DNA of 26,652 nucleotides from a bacterium (lineage in GTDB: Bacteria > UBP15 > UBA6099 > DSWB01). Shown here in pieces: positions 9,668 to 18,925 of this stretch. How positions within the stretch are numbered: position 1 is the stretch's first letter; each line of letters opens with the position of its first letter. Where the stretch lies: NCBI GenBank assembly GCA_020061125.1, contig JAGUYV010000335.1, positions 1 to 26,652 on the forward strand, given 5' to 3'. The notes beneath the pieces were generated by a model. It saw only the letters and a list, made by a program, of their open reading frames with translations, was not told where the DNA came from and did no database searches. A program made the translations under genes and the position numbers.

Positions 9668-10900
9668 ATGGATATTTCGCTGATGCAGATCATCTTCTGG
9701 GCGCTCGCCGCGTGCGCGGTGGTTGCGGCGCTGGGCGTGGTACTGTCCCGCAACGCCATTTACAGCGCCCTGTGCCTGGTGGGAACCATGTTCTGCCTGG
9801 CGGGCCTTTTCGTGCTGCTCAACGCGCAGTTCCTGGCCGCGGCCCAGGTCATCGTTTACGCGGGCGCGGTCATGGTCCTATTCCTGTTCGCCATCATGCT
9901 GCTGCAGGCCGGGCAGGCGCCGGGCGAGGAACGCTTCACGGTTCAGGCCCTTCTGGGCTGGCTCTTCGGCATCATCCTGGCCGTGCAGATCGGCGCCCTG
10001 GTGTTCGTGGCATTCAAGGGCCAGTCCGCCGCGCACACAAGCAAAACCGGCGGCCCGGTCCTGTCCGCTTCCCAGGCCATCGTGCCGGGCGCAAGCGCAA
10101 CCGTCACCCTCAAGGACTCTTACAAGAACGCGGACTCCAAAGTCAAAGATACCGTTGAAATCGAATTCATCGCCGGTCCAACCAATGAGGCCGAAACCAT
10201 AACCCTCACCGAAACCGGGCCGGACACCGCGGTGTTCGCCGGAACTGCGGCCACACTGGCCGACGCCCTTCCCGGAAAGCCCGAGGACGGCGCATTCCAT
10301 GTGCAGCCCGGATACAAAATCACCGCCAATTACGAGGATACGCGCACGGGCAACTACCGCACCGCGGTTATCCGCGTGCGCGACCATGTTATTGAAATGC
10401 CCGCAGCCGTGACGCCCGATGCGGACCTGAATGTCTCCGTGAGTTCGCACGCGGCCAACACCGGCCCGGCGGCGGACACAGTCAAAATCGTGGTGACCAA
10501 CAAGCCGTCCGGCGAACGCGAGGCTGTGGTTCTGACCGAAACCGGACCGGCCACGGGCGTGTTCACCGGAGCGCTCAAAACCAAACACGGCACAGTGCCC
10601 GGCAGGAACAACGACGGCGTCATGATCGCCCGGGGCGGCGATACGCTCACGGCCCTGTACCAGCCCGGAGACGGGGACAAAATCGAGGCCGCGCTCACGG
10701 ACGGCGAACTGGGCGAGGACGAGCAGATCCCCGAGGCCGCAGCCAGCGCGGAAGTCGCGTTCGGCAACACCGAATCCGTGGCCCTGGCCCTGTTCGCCAA
10801 ATACCTGTATCCCTTCGAAGCCATAGCGGTGCTGCTGCTGATCGCCATGATCGGCGCGGTGCTGATTGCAAAAAAGAAACTGAAGAAGGCAAACGACTGA
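9668..10900 (+). CDS. nuoJ: NADH-quinone oxidoreductase subunit J with two inserted beta-repeat domains
   Basis: This membrane subunit has 410 residues, about 240 more than is usual. Helices 1-4 (about 5-25, 28-51, 55-79, 93-115) and the last helix (about 372-400, with the family motif LYPFEAIAVLLLIAMIGAVLIA) are normal NuoJ. Between helices 4 and 5 lies a hydrophilic insert, about residues 118-367. It contains two copies of a beta-rich repeat, about 138-240 and 247-338. Both carry TETGPxTxVFxG (181-192 and 290-301), preceded by a DTVxI strand and followed by an aromatic YxxxxxG-type strand. Known NuoJ topology puts this loop on the outer (periplasmic) side, and the basic C-terminus (AKKKLKKAND) agrees. 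The reading frame is continuous with no frameshift. The insert's function is unknown. Confidence 0.95.
   Translation: MDISLMQIIFWALAACAVVAALGVVLSRNAIYSALCLVGTMFCLAGLFVLLNAQFLAAAQVIVYAGAVMVLFLFAIMLLQAGQAPGEERFTVQALLGWLFGIILAVQIGALVFVAFKGQSAAHTSKTGGPVLSASQAIVPGASATVTLKDSYKNADSKVKDTVEIEFIAGPTNEAETITLTETGPDTAVFAGTAATLADALPGKPEDGAFHVQPGYKITANYEDTRTGNYRTAVIRVRDHVIEMPAAVTPDADLNVSVSSHAANTGPAADTVKIVVTNKPSGEREAVVLTETGPATGVFTGALKTKHGTVPGRNNDGVMIARGGDTLTALYQPGDGDKIEAALTDGELGEDEQIPEAAASAEVAFGNTESVALALFAKYLYPFEAIAVLLLIAMIGAVLIAKKKLKKAND
10079..10681 (+). repeat. Two-copy Ig-like repeat inside nuoJ
   Basis: Copy 1 is encoded by about 10079-10387 and copy 2 by about 10406-10681. The TETGP motifs are 109 codons apart. 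The two copies match best around CTGACCGAAACCGG-like bases at 10208 and 10535. The copies have diverged, so this is an old duplication or the arrival of a two-domain unit. Repeats of this look occur in large bacterial and archaeal surface proteins. Confidence 0.75.
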
Positions 10901-10933
10901 CGCGCCCGGAACCGCAAGGCGCGGGAGACTGAC

Positions 10934-11236
10934 ATGATCGGTGTATCACACTATCTGGCGTTGAGCGCCATCCTGTTCAGCATCGGCGTGGCGGGCGTGC
11001 TCACGCGCCGCAACGCGCTCATTATTTTCATGTCCATCGAACTGATGCTCAACGCCGTGAACCTGTCGTTCATCGCATTCTCGCGCCATCTCGGGGATGT
11101 GGACGGGCAGGTGTTCGTGCTGTTCGTCATGGCCGTGGCCGCCGCGGAAGTGGCCGTGGGCCTGGCCATCATCATTTCCATTTACAGGAAACGCGGCACC
11201 GCGAACATTGATAAAGTCAACATCATGAAATGGTGA
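10934..11236 (+). CDS. nuoK: NADH-quinone oxidoreductase subunit K
   Basis: This 100-residue, three-helix subunit lies in the proton path between NuoJ and NuoN. The family motif [13 protein letters not shown] carries the conserved membrane glutamate near residue 36. A second one lies in [12 protein letters not shown] near residue 72. The ATG at 10934 has GGGAG about 6 nt upstream. Length is typical. A small GC-rich hairpin lies in the gap after nuoJ. Confidence 0.96.
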   Translation: MIGVSHYLALSAILFSIGVAGVLTRRNALIIFMSIELMLNAVNLSFIAFSRHLGDVDGQVFVLFVMAVAAAEVAVGLAIIISIYRKRGTANIDKVNIMKW

Positions 11237-11240
11237 CGAT

Positions 11241-13283
11241 TTGAAACAGTACATCTGGCTCATACCGCTCATTCCGCTGCTCGGGGTCATTTTCAACGGC
11301 CTGTTCGGGCGCGCGTTCGACAAGTCCACCCGCTCCGTGGGCGGCCTGTTCGCCTGCGGCACGGTGCTGGCCAGTTTTCTGATGTCCCTCAAGGCCGTCG
11401 TCGAGCTGTCGCAGATGCCCGAAGGCGCGCGCCTCATCGTGAACCGCGTGTTCCCGTGGATCGTGGCCGGGAATTTCGAGGTCTGGTTCTCGGTGGCGCT
11501 CGACCCGCTGTCCGCGGTCATGATTCTTGTGGTCACGGGCGTGGGCTTTCTCATTCATGTCTACTCTCTGGGCTACATGTCCCATGACGAAGGCTACACC
11601 CGCTTTTTCGCATACCTGAACCTGTTCATGTTCTCCATGCTGACCCTGGTGCTGGCGGACAGCTTCCTGCTGCTGTTCGTGGGCTGGGAGCTTGTGGGCC
11701 TGTGCTCGTACCTGCTCATCGGGTTCTGGCTGCACAAGGACAGCGCGGCCAACGCGGGCAAGAAAGCGTTCATCGTGAACCGCGTGGGCGACTTCGGCGT
11801 GCTGTGCGCCATGTTCGCCATCTTCGGCGTGTTCGGCACTCTGGATTTCCAGAAAATCATCGCTATGGTCGAGCACAACGCCACGGTCACGCCGTGGTTC
11901 CTGGGCAAGGCGCTGCCCGTGCTGGATGTGCTGCACACAGCCACGCCCCTGTTCGGCATTACTTTGATTACAGTAATTTGCCTGGCCCTGTTCCTGGGCG
12001 CAACCGGCAAATCCGCGCAGATTCCGCTGTATGTGTGGCTGCCCGACGCCATGGAAGGCCCCACGCCGGTGAGCGCGCTCATCCACGCCGCCACCATGGT
12101 CACCGCGGGCGTGTACATGGTCTGCCGAACCAGCGTGCTGTTCGCTCTGGCGCCCCAGGCGCTCATGGTGGTCGCGATCGTGGGCTGCGCCACCGCCATT
12201 TTCTCCGCCACCATCGGCGTGGCGCAATACGACATCAAGCGCGTGCTGGCCTACTCCACGGTGAGCCAGCTCGGGTTCATGTTCCTGGCCTGCGGCGTGG
12301 GCGCATACGCAGTGGCTGTATTCCACCTGGCCACGCACGCTTTCTTCAAGGCCCTGCTCTTCCTCGGGTCCGGCTCGGTGATTCACGGCATGCACGAGGA
12401 GCAGGACATGCGCCACATGGGCGGGCTGGCCGGCAAGATGAAAATCACCTTCGCCACCATGCTTATCGGCACCCTGGCCATCGCGGGCATCCCGTTCTTC
12501 GCCGGGTTCTTTTCCAAGGACGAAATTCTGTGGAAGGCGTTCAGCACGCCGCTTGGCGAGCAGTTCGGCAGGACCCTGTGGATGGTCGGCACCGCGGCCG
12601 CGTTCCTCACCGCCTTCTACATGTTCCGCCTTATTTACATGACTTTCTCGGGCAAGCCGCGCTGGCATGAGCACACGCACCCGCACGAATCCCCGTTGAG
12701 CATGACCGGACCGCTCATGATTCTGGCCCTGTTCTCCATCATCGGCGGATGGATCGGCACGCCCCCGGCCTGGCCCGTGTGGCAGAACCATTCCTTCTAT
12801 GAATGGCTGCACCCCATGTTCTCGCAGGCCGAGCACATTCTGACCACCATGTCCCTGGCGCACCCGCACCACATTGACCACCATGCGGCGCACGCGCTCG
12901 AAACGCAGCTCATGTGGGGTTCCGTGGTCGTGGCCCTGGCCGGCATCGCCATCGCCACTGTCTTCTACTTCCGCACAAACCGCCACGAAGCCGTGCGCCG
13001 CATCCTCGCGCCCGTGCATTTCGTGCTGAACCGCAAATACTTCGTGGACGAAATTTACACCTGGACCATCGTGGAGCCGGGCAAGTGGTTCTCGTCCCTG
13101 TTCCTGTGGAAAATCGCGGACGCGGGCATCATTGACGGATTCGTCAACGCCCTGGCCGGGCTTACCGGCGCCGTGGGCGGCGTGGTGCGCCGCATCCAGA
13201 CCGGCGTGGTTCTGAACTACGCCCTCGTGTTCGTGCTCGGCGTCATCGCCATTCTCTACTTCGTGGTGTGGTCAGGAGTGTAA
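11241..13283 (+). CDS. nuoL: NADH-quinone oxidoreductase subunit L
   Basis: This 680-residue antiporter-like subunit is the distal proton pump. The core signature GWELVGLCSYLLIGFW (about residues 148-163) contains the key glutamate, and LPDAMEGPTPVSALIHAATMV follows near 266-286. The C-terminal region after about 480 contains the segment expected to form the long lateral helix and the last transmembrane helix. The start is TTG at 11241, supported by GGTGA directly upstream, overlapping the nuoK stop. The next in-frame ATG is deep inside the protein, so the TTG is needed for a normal N-terminus (MKQYIWLIPLIPLLG). Confidence 0.96.
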   Translation: MKQYIWLIPLIPLLGVIFNGLFGRAFDKSTRSVGGLFACGTVLASFLMSLKAVVELSQMPEGARLIVNRVFPWIVAGNFEVWFSVALDPLSAVMILVVTGVGFLIHVYSLGYMSHDEGYTRFFAYLNLFMFSMLTLVLADSFLLLFVGWELVGLCSYLLIGFWLHKDSAANAGKKAFIVNRVGDFGVLCAMFAIFGVFGTLDFQKIIAMVEHNATVTPWFLGKALPVLDVLHTATPLFGITLITVICLALFLGATGKSAQIPLYVWLPDAMEGPTPVSALIHAATMVTAGVYMVCRTSVLFALAPQALMVVAIVGCATAIFSATIGVAQYDIKRVLAYSTVSQLGFMFLACGVGAYAVAVFHLATHAFFKALLFLGSGSVIHGMHEEQDMRHMGGLAGKMKITFATMLIGTLAIAGIPFFAGFFSKDEILWKAFSTPLGEQFGRTLWMVGTAAAFLTAFYMFRLIYMTFSGKPRWHEHTHPHESPLSMTGPLMILALFSIIGGWIGTPPAWPVWQNHSFYEWLHPMFSQAEHILTTMSLAHPHHIDHHAAHALETQLMWGSVVVALAGIAIATVFYFRTNRHEAVRRILAPVHFVLNRKYFVDEIYTWTIVEPGKWFSSLFLWKIADAGIIDGFVNALAGLTGAVGGVVRRIQTGVVLNYALVFVLGVIAILYFVVWSGV

Positions 13284-13287
13284 TGCT

Positions 13288-14889
13288 TTGAATCAACTGA
13301 ACCTGCCGATTCTCTCGCTGCTCATTTTCTCGCCGCTCATCGGCGTGCTGTTCATCCTGTTCTGCGGACGCAAGAGCCACACCATGATCCGCAACATCGC
13401 CATGGCGTCGTCCCTGGGCACCCTGGTCATTTCCTGCGTCATTCTCTACACCTTCAAATCGCACACATCCCTGATGCAGTTCGAGGAAAATGTGCCGTGG
13501 ATCGCCCAGTGGGGCGTGAACTACCACCTTGGCCTGGACGGCATCAGCGTGCTCCTGGTGTTCCTCACCGCCCTGCTCACCCCAATCTGTATCTTGAGTT
13601 CCTGGAACTACATCTCCAAACGTGTCAAGGAATTCCACATCTTCTTCCTCATGCTCGAAACCGCCATGCTCGGGGCGTTTCTGGCCCTGGACCTGGTTCT
13701 GTTCTATGTGTTTTGGGAAGCCATGCTCATCCCCATGTACTTCATCATCGGCGTGTGGGGCGGGCCGCGGCGCATCTATGCGGCCATCAAGTTCTTCCTG
13801 TTCACATTCGTGGGCAGCGTGTTCATGCTGCTCGCCATCATGACCCTGTACTTCATCCACAAAGACATAACCGGCGTGGCCTCCTTCGATCTCATGGAGA
13901 TCAGCAAGATCATCGTGGCGCCGCACCTGCAGATGTGGCTGTTCGCGGCCTTCGGCCTGGCGTTCGCCATCAAGGTGCCCATGTTCCCGTTCCACACATG
14001 GCTGCCGGATGCGCATGTGGAAGCGCCCACCCCCGGATCGGTGATCCTGGCCGGCGTGCTCCTGAAAATGGGCACTTACGGGTTCATGCGCTTCGCCATG
14101 CCCCTGTTCCCGTACGCGGTCATGGAGTACATGCCCTACATCAGCGCCCTGGCCGTGATTGGCATCATCTACGGCGCGCTGGTGGCCATGGTGCAGCCGG
14201 ACATGAAGAAACTCGTGGCCTACTCGTCCGTGTCCCACCTGGGTTTCGTGATGCTGGGCCTGTTCGCGCTCAACGCCCAGGGCGTGCAGGGCGCGCTGCT
14301 GCAGATGATCAACCACGGCTTCAGCACGGGCGCGCTGTTCCTCATCGTGGGCATGCTCTATGAACGCCGCCACACGCGCATGATCGCCGACTACGGCGGC
14401 ATCGCAAAAGTCACGCCCATGCTGTTCGTGTTCTTCCTCGTGGTCACGCTCTCGTCCATCGGGCTGCCGGGCCTGAACGGGTTCGTGGGCGAAGTGCTCA
14501 TCATGGTGGGCGCGTGGTCCAACCAGTTCATGGACCGCTCCATTTATTTCACCATCGCAGCCGCCACGGGGGTGATCCTCGCGGCCATCTACATGCTCTG
14601 GATGTTCCAGCGCGTGATGTACGGCCCGGTCAAGAACGAGAAAAATCAGAATCTCGAAGATCTTTCACCCCGCGAAATTGCGGTGCTCGCGCCCATGATC
14701 CTGTTCATCGTCTGGATCGGCGTGTATTCGCAGCCGTTCATGAAAACCATGGAAGCCTCGGTGCGCGACTTCAATGTGCAGATCGAGGCCCGTTTCAAGG
14801 CGTCTCTAACGGTTCCCAAAGGCGTCAAGGCAATAGTCATTTCTGCGCCGCAGCAGCAACTTCCGGCAGAGGAGAAGGTCACAGAGTAA
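13288..14889 (+). CDS. nuoM: NADH-quinone oxidoreductase subunit M
   Basis: This 533-residue antiporter-like proton-pumping subunit has about 14 hydrophobic helices. Conserved segments are FYVFWEAMLIPMYFIIGVWGG (glutamate of the pump near residue 144), FPFHTWLPDAHVEAPTPGSV and YSSVSHLGFVMLG. The start is TTG at 13288 with AGGAG 9 nt upstream. An ATG between them (13283-13285) is followed by only one codon before a TGA that overlaps the TTG, so it cannot be the start. Its end overlaps nuoN by one base (TAATG). Confidence 0.96.
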   Translation: MNQLNLPILSLLIFSPLIGVLFILFCGRKSHTMIRNIAMASSLGTLVISCVILYTFKSHTSLMQFEENVPWIAQWGVNYHLGLDGISVLLVFLTALLTPICILSSWNYISKRVKEFHIFFLMLETAMLGAFLALDLVLFYVFWEAMLIPMYFIIGVWGGPRRIYAAIKFFLFTFVGSVFMLLAIMTLYFIHKDITGVASFDLMEISKIIVAPHLQMWLFAAFGLAFAIKVPMFPFHTWLPDAHVEAPTPGSVILAGVLLKMGTYGFMRFAMPLFPYAVMEYMPYISALAVIGIIYGALVAMVQPDMKKLVAYSSVSHLGFVMLGLFALNAQGVQGALLQMINHGFSTGALFLIVGMLYERRHTRMIADYGGIAKVTPMLFVFFLVVTLSSIGLPGLNGFVGEVLIMVGAWSNQFMDRSIYFTIAAATGVILAAIYMLWMFQRVMYGPVKNEKNQNLEDLSPREIAVLAPMILFIVWIGVYSQPFMKTMEASVRDFNVQIEARFKASLTVPKGVKAIVISAPQQQLPAEEKVTE

Positions 14890-16376
14890 TGCCCAGCCTG
14901 TCCGACATACAATTCTACCTGCCCGTGAGCATGGATTTCGTGATGATCATCCCGCAGTTGGCGATCCTCGCTTTCATGCTCGGCATCCTGCTTCTGGACC
15001 TGCTGTTCAGCGACGACGAAACGCGCTCCACCGCGGCCATCGCCGTGCTGGGCCTGGCCTGCGCCGGGTTCTACTCTCTGCGCGTGCTCTGGGGATCTTC
15101 AAGCTACGCCTTCAACCATCTGCTTCTCATTGACAATTACGGGTTGTTCTTCAACGCCCTGTTCTGCGGCGGCGCGATTCTGGCCGTGCTCATCAGCGCG
15201 CGCTATATCGAGCGCGAAGGCATGGCCCTGGGCGAGTACTATGTAATTCTTCTGGGCGCTGTTCTGGGCATGATGATCATGGCCTCGGCCGGCAGCCTCA
15301 TCACCGTGTTCGTGGGCATCGAAACCCTGTCCATTTCCCTGTACGCCCTGGCCGGATTCAACCGCGAAAAACCAGTGTCTGGCGAAGCCGCCATCAAGTA
15401 CCTGCTGCTCGGGTCGTTCGCCACCGGGTTCCTGCTCTACGGCATCGCGCTGATTTACGGAACCACGGGCAGTTTCGACATCATCACCATCGGCGACCAC
15501 ATCAAGGCGCACGGCGGGCCGGACAAGGTTATGCTGCTCGGCGCCGTGCTCATCCTCATCGGGTTCTCGTTCAAGGCGTCCCTGGCCCCGTTCCACATGT
15601 GGGCGCCGGATGTGTACCAGGGCGCGCCCACGCCCATCGCGGGCTTCATGTCCACGGCCGCCAAGGCTGCGGCCTTCGCCGTGCTGTTCCGCGTGCTGTC
15701 CATCGCCATGCCCGGCCTGCACAAGCACTGGCACGCCCTGCTTTATGTCATCGCCATCATCACCATGATCATCGGCAACTTGAGCGCGCTCGGCCAGGGC
15801 AACATCAAGCGCATGCTGGCCTATTCGAGCATCGCGCACGCGGGCTATCTGGTCATCGCCATCCTGGCCGCGGGCCGGGGCGAAGCGCTCGGCGCGCAAA
15901 GCATCCTGTTCTATCTCATCGCCTACACGCTCATGAACATGGGCGCATTCGGTGTGCTCTCCGCGCTGGCGCGCCGCAACCAGAACAATGAAACCGTGGA
16001 CAGCTTCGCGGGCATCGGATACCGCCATCCCGCTTACGCCGCGGCCATGACCCTGTTCCTGGTGTCCCTGGCCGGCGTGCCCCCCACCGCGGGATTCTTC
16101 GGCAAGTTCTACATCTTCCTGTCGGCCGTGCGCGCGGACATGATTCCGCTGGCCATCATCGGCGTGCTGAACGCCGTGGTCTCGGTGTTCTACTATCTGC
16201 GCGTTGTCGTGGCCATGTACATGCAGGAACCGGGCGAGGAAATCGAGCGCGACAAAATCCTGTGGTGGCCCGCGGCCCTGGCCATCGGCATTTCCGCGGC
16301 GGGCATCATCGCCATGGGCCTGCTCCCCGGCCGGTTCATCAACCTGGCCGCAAGCGCCATCCTCTCCGGCATCTGA
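14889..16376 (+). CDS. nuoN: NADH-quinone oxidoreductase subunit N
   Basis: This 495-residue antiporter-like proton-pumping subunit sits next to NuoK. Conserved segments include GIETLSISLYALAGF (pump glutamate), FKASLAPFHMWAPDVYQGAPTP and YSSIAHAGYLVIA. The ATG at 14889 overlaps the nuoM stop by one base. It is the last gene of the operon. The next gene is convergent, and no clear intrinsic terminator with a T run was found in the 59-bp gap. Confidence 0.96.
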   Translation: MPSLSDIQFYLPVSMDFVMIIPQLAILAFMLGILLLDLLFSDDETRSTAAIAVLGLACAGFYSLRVLWGSSSYAFNHLLLIDNYGLFFNALFCGGAILAVLISARYIEREGMALGEYYVILLGAVLGMMIMASAGSLITVFVGIETLSISLYALAGFNREKPVSGEAAIKYLLLGSFATGFLLYGIALIYGTTGSFDIITIGDHIKAHGGPDKVMLLGAVLILIGFSFKASLAPFHMWAPDVYQGAPTPIAGFMSTAAKAAAFAVLFRVLSIAMPGLHKHWHALLYVIAIITMIIGNLSALGQGNIKRMLAYSSIAHAGYLVIAILAAGRGEALGAQSILFYLIAYTLMNMGAFGVLSALARRNQNNETVDSFAGIGYRHPAYAAAMTLFLVSLAGVPPTAGFFGKFYIFLSAVRADMIPLAIIGVLNAVVSVFYYLRVVVAMYMQEPGEEIERDKILWWPAALAIGISAAGIIAMGLLPGRFINLAASAILSGI

Positions 16377-16435
16377 AATTCAAATTTCCGTCTAATTGAT
16401 ATGCATGGAATTTGTTATGCTTCGGCTGCGCTGTG

Positions 16436-16795
16436 TTAAAAAATCAGCGGCAGGCCCATGGGCGTGCGGGAATCCAGAAGAAGATGGGTCATGTAAGCGA
16501 GCATGGCGGATCGCGCCGCGGCCTTGACTCCGGAGCGGAAATCCTCGCGGCGCTCAATGCGATCGAGCACCAGAACGGCGGCCGCAAGTGTGGCGGCGCT
16601 GTGAAAAAACTTTCTGTGATATCGGTTCGTGGGCGGTTCGAGGATGTCGGGCATGGCGCCGTAGAGCGCGCCCAGCAGAGCGGTGTGCCCCAGCCGCTCG
16701 GTGTCCACCGGCTCATTGTTCGCTGCGCGGTCCGCGGCGTATGCGGCGGCCGCGGCCGCGGCGCCCACTCCGGCGTGCAGAATTGTCAGCGGCAT
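16436..16795 (-). CDS. YdjM/DUF457-like small membrane-associated putative metal-dependent hydrolase
   Basis: This 119-residue protein begins at the ATG at 16795, with GGGAG 7 nt upstream. Motifs that match the YdjM-type family as I know it are the acidic PD at 49-50, HRKFFHS at 60-66, and THLLLDSRTPMGLPL at 103-117. These supply His and Asp residues that could bind a metal. Hydrophobic stretches at 8-23, 67-78 and 97-107 suggest membrane association. The reaction is unknown for this family. It is shorter than most relatives. It lies 96 nt downstream of the hybrid kinase on the same strand and may be co-transcribed, but a possible separate promoter lies in the gap. Confidence 0.65.
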   Translation of the reverse strand: MPLTILHAGVGAAAAAAAYAADRAANNEPVDTERLGHTALLGALYGAMPDILEPPTNRYHRKFFHSAATLAAAVLVLDRIERREDFRSGVKAAARSAMLAYMTHLLLDSRTPMGLPLIF

Positions 16796-16836
16796 GTCGA
16801 ATCTCCCAGTGCGTCAAAATCTTGGCGCGCATTCAA

Positions 16837-16842
16837 ATTATA
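16837..16842 (-). promoter_or_regulatory. Possible -10 element for the YdjM-like gene
   Basis: The minus strand reads TATAAT. The hexamer 17 bp upstream is TGGATG, a poor -35. A start near 16830 would give a leader of about 35 nt to the ATG at 16795. The call rests mainly on the perfect -10. Confidence 0.4.
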
Positions 16843-16891
16843 GAAATGGAATCCACGGGCATCCAGAATGTTCCTGGGCCGGGCCGGGCGA

Positions 16892-18925
16892 TCACGCATT
16901 GTCGAGAAATGGCGAGGCGATCGAAAGGAGTTCGTCTATGAGAAAGGGTTTGTTCAGAAACACGGGCGCAAGGGGATCGGCGTCAGCGGGTTCGGGGGCG
17001 GGTGCGTTGTCGCCGGACATGATGATCACGCCGCAGCGCGGGAATTGCAGTTTGATTTTGAGAGCGAGATCCGCGCCCTGCATGTCGGGCAGATGCCTGT
17101 CAATAACCGCCAGGGCCAGGCGCAGGCCGTTGTCTCGGAAAATCTCCAGCGCGCCCTCGCCGTTTTTTGCGGTGAGAACTTCGCAATTCTTTTCGCCGAG
17201 CACTTCGGCCACAAAATCGAGAACATCCGGCTCGTCGTCCACAACGAGCGCGGCGGGCCGCGCAAGCTCGCCCTTGTCTGTCGGCTGCGCATTCGCGGCG
17301 GCAGACCCGGTCTCGGCGAAAGGAAGATAAACGGTCACGGACGCGCCGCGGCCGGGCTGGCTGGCCAGGGCCAGGCGTCCGCCATGGCCCGTGATGATGC
17401 CGTGGGTCACGGCCATGCCCAGGCCCGTGCCGCGGCCCATGGGCTTGGTGGTGAAAAACGGTTCGCAAACCTTGTTGAGAACTTCGGGGGGCATGCCCGG
17501 CCCGTCGTCCGTGAAACGCGCCAGGCACCAGCGGCCCGCGGGCAACCCGTCGGGACCGGTCCCGCCGGGCGCCACCGTGACTTCGCCCGTCTCGATGGTG
17601 AGCGTTCCCGCGCCGTCCATGGCGTCGCGCGCGTTGGTGCAGATGTTGATGAACGCCTGCAGCAACTGGTTCACATCCCCGCGCACGGGGTCCAGGTTCC
17701 GGTTCAATATCGTGGACACGCGCACAGACGGCGGCATGCTGCGTTCGATCATGGGCAAAAGTTCCCGCTCGATGATCGTGTTCAGCGGCAGGGTTCGTTC
17801 CGAGAGTTTTTCCTTGCGCGCGAAGGTAAGCATTTTCATGGTGAGATCGCGCGCGCGCTGCGAGGCTTTATAAATCTGGCGCAATTCGTGGTGCGGGGCT
17901 TCCCCCGGCAGCAGGTTCATGAGCGCGATCTCCGCGTTGCCCATGATTACAGTGAGCAAATTGTTGAAATCGTGGGCGATGCCGCCGGCCATGGTGCCGA
18001 TGGCTTCCATTTTCTGCGAGTGCAGCAGTTGTTCCTGGAGCGCGTCTTTCTGCCGCTGGGCGATGCCTCGCTCCCTGATCTCATTTTCCAGGGCGATATT
18101 GTACGCGCGCACGCTGTGGTAATGCCGTATGCTGCCGCGAAGCCCGCGCAGGGCCACGATTGCGAACGCCAGGATGCCCGCCGTGACCAGCGCCGCGCAC
18201 AGCACGGCCATGCTCCGGCGTTCGAAATGGCCGTACTGGCGCAGTATTTTCTCCTGCTCCGCATACATGGTCATGTAAGCGGTCTTCTCGCCGATGGCAA
18301 GCGCTCCTGTGGTGAACATTGCGGGCTGGCCCGCCACGGTTGCGACCTCGCTGAACTGGCCCTTTGCTCCCGGCGATTTTTCCACGGCGAGGCGGTGCCG
18401 GTCCAGAAGCCGCTGCAAATCCCGGTCGCGGGTCGAGAGAGCGCCGCCGCTGCCCTTGAACTCGCTCTCGAGATATCCCATGACCTGGCGCGGATGGCCT
18501 TCATACACCAGAATGAAATTGCCGTACGCCAGGGACTCGCCCGGCCCGGGCTTGTTTGCGCCGTTGATACGCTTCTTAAGGTCATCGGCGATGGCGCCGC
18601 TGGTGATGTAGTCATCAATCATGCCCGTGGCGTAATCGCCCACGGACATGCCCAGCACATTGACGCCCTGCAGATGCTCCAGGGCGATGTCCAGCAAATC
18701 GCCCGTGTAATTCATGATGGTGCGCTGGCGTCCCATGTACATGTCCATCACGAGATGCCGGTCATAAGTGTTGTAAAAATGGAAAGCGATCCACACGCCC
18801 GCGGCAAGACACAGGGATACGGCGATCACTGCGGCCTGCATGGCCCTGAACCCGCGCGGGTTCAGCGGCGGCGGATCGGGGACGGCTGCCGTGGCGGTGT
18901 GTTCTATGTGCTGTTGTCGCGTCAT
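16892..18925 (-). CDS. Hybrid sensor histidine kinase with C-terminal receiver domain
   Basis: This 677-residue protein has transmembrane helices near 29-50 and 237-260 that enclose an extracytoplasmic sensor domain of about 185 residues with no recognised fold. A linker helix near 270-305 follows. The phosphoacceptor H318 lies in GGIAHDFNNLLTVIMGN. The ATPase domain shows the N-box near 426-435, DDGPGMP, FFTTKPMGRGTGLGMA and a C-terminal LPF. The receiver at about 558-677 has acidic VVDDEPD, phosphoacceptor D609 (VIDRHLP) and K659 (LNKP). The ATG at 18925 is preferred over a GTG at 18970, because the predicted transcript starts about at that GTG. AAGG lies 10 nt upstream of the ATG. No separate DNA-binding response regulator is adjacent, so its output is unknown. 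Confidence 0.9.
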   Translation of the reverse strand: MTRQQHIEHTATAAVPDPPPLNPRGFRAMQAAVIAVSLCLAAGVWIAFHFYNTYDRHLVMDMYMGRQRTIMNYTGDLLDIALEHLQGVNVLGMSVGDYATGMIDDYITSGAIADDLKKRINGANKPGPGESLAYGNFILVYEGHPRQVMGYLESEFKGSGGALSTRDRDLQRLLDRHRLAVEKSPGAKGQFSEVATVAGQPAMFTTGALAIGEKTAYMTMYAEQEKILRQYGHFERRSMAVLCAALVTAGILAFAIVALRGLRGSIRHYHSVRAYNIALENEIRERGIAQRQKDALQEQLLHSQKMEAIGTMAGGIAHDFNNLLTVIMGNAEIALMNLLPGEAPHHELRQIYKASQRARDLTMKMLTFARKEKLSERTLPLNTIIERELLPMIERSMPPSVRVSTILNRNLDPVRGDVNQLLQAFINICTNARDAMDGAGTLTIETGEVTVAPGGTGPDGLPAGRWCLARFTDDGPGMPPEVLNKVCEPFFTTKPMGRGTGLGMAVTHGIITGHGGRLALASQPGRGASVTVYLPFAETGSAAANAQPTDKGELARPAALVVDDEPDVLDFVAEVLGEKNCEVLTAKNGEGALEIFRDNGLRLALAVIDRHLPDMQGADLALKIKLQFPRCGVIIMSGDNAPAPEPADADPLAPVFLNKPFLIDELLSIASPFLDNA

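Noticed and set aside
16377-16435. Terminator after nuoN
   Set aside because: Only a weak AT stem (GAAATT/AATTTC) is present, with no T run. It was not strong enough to call.
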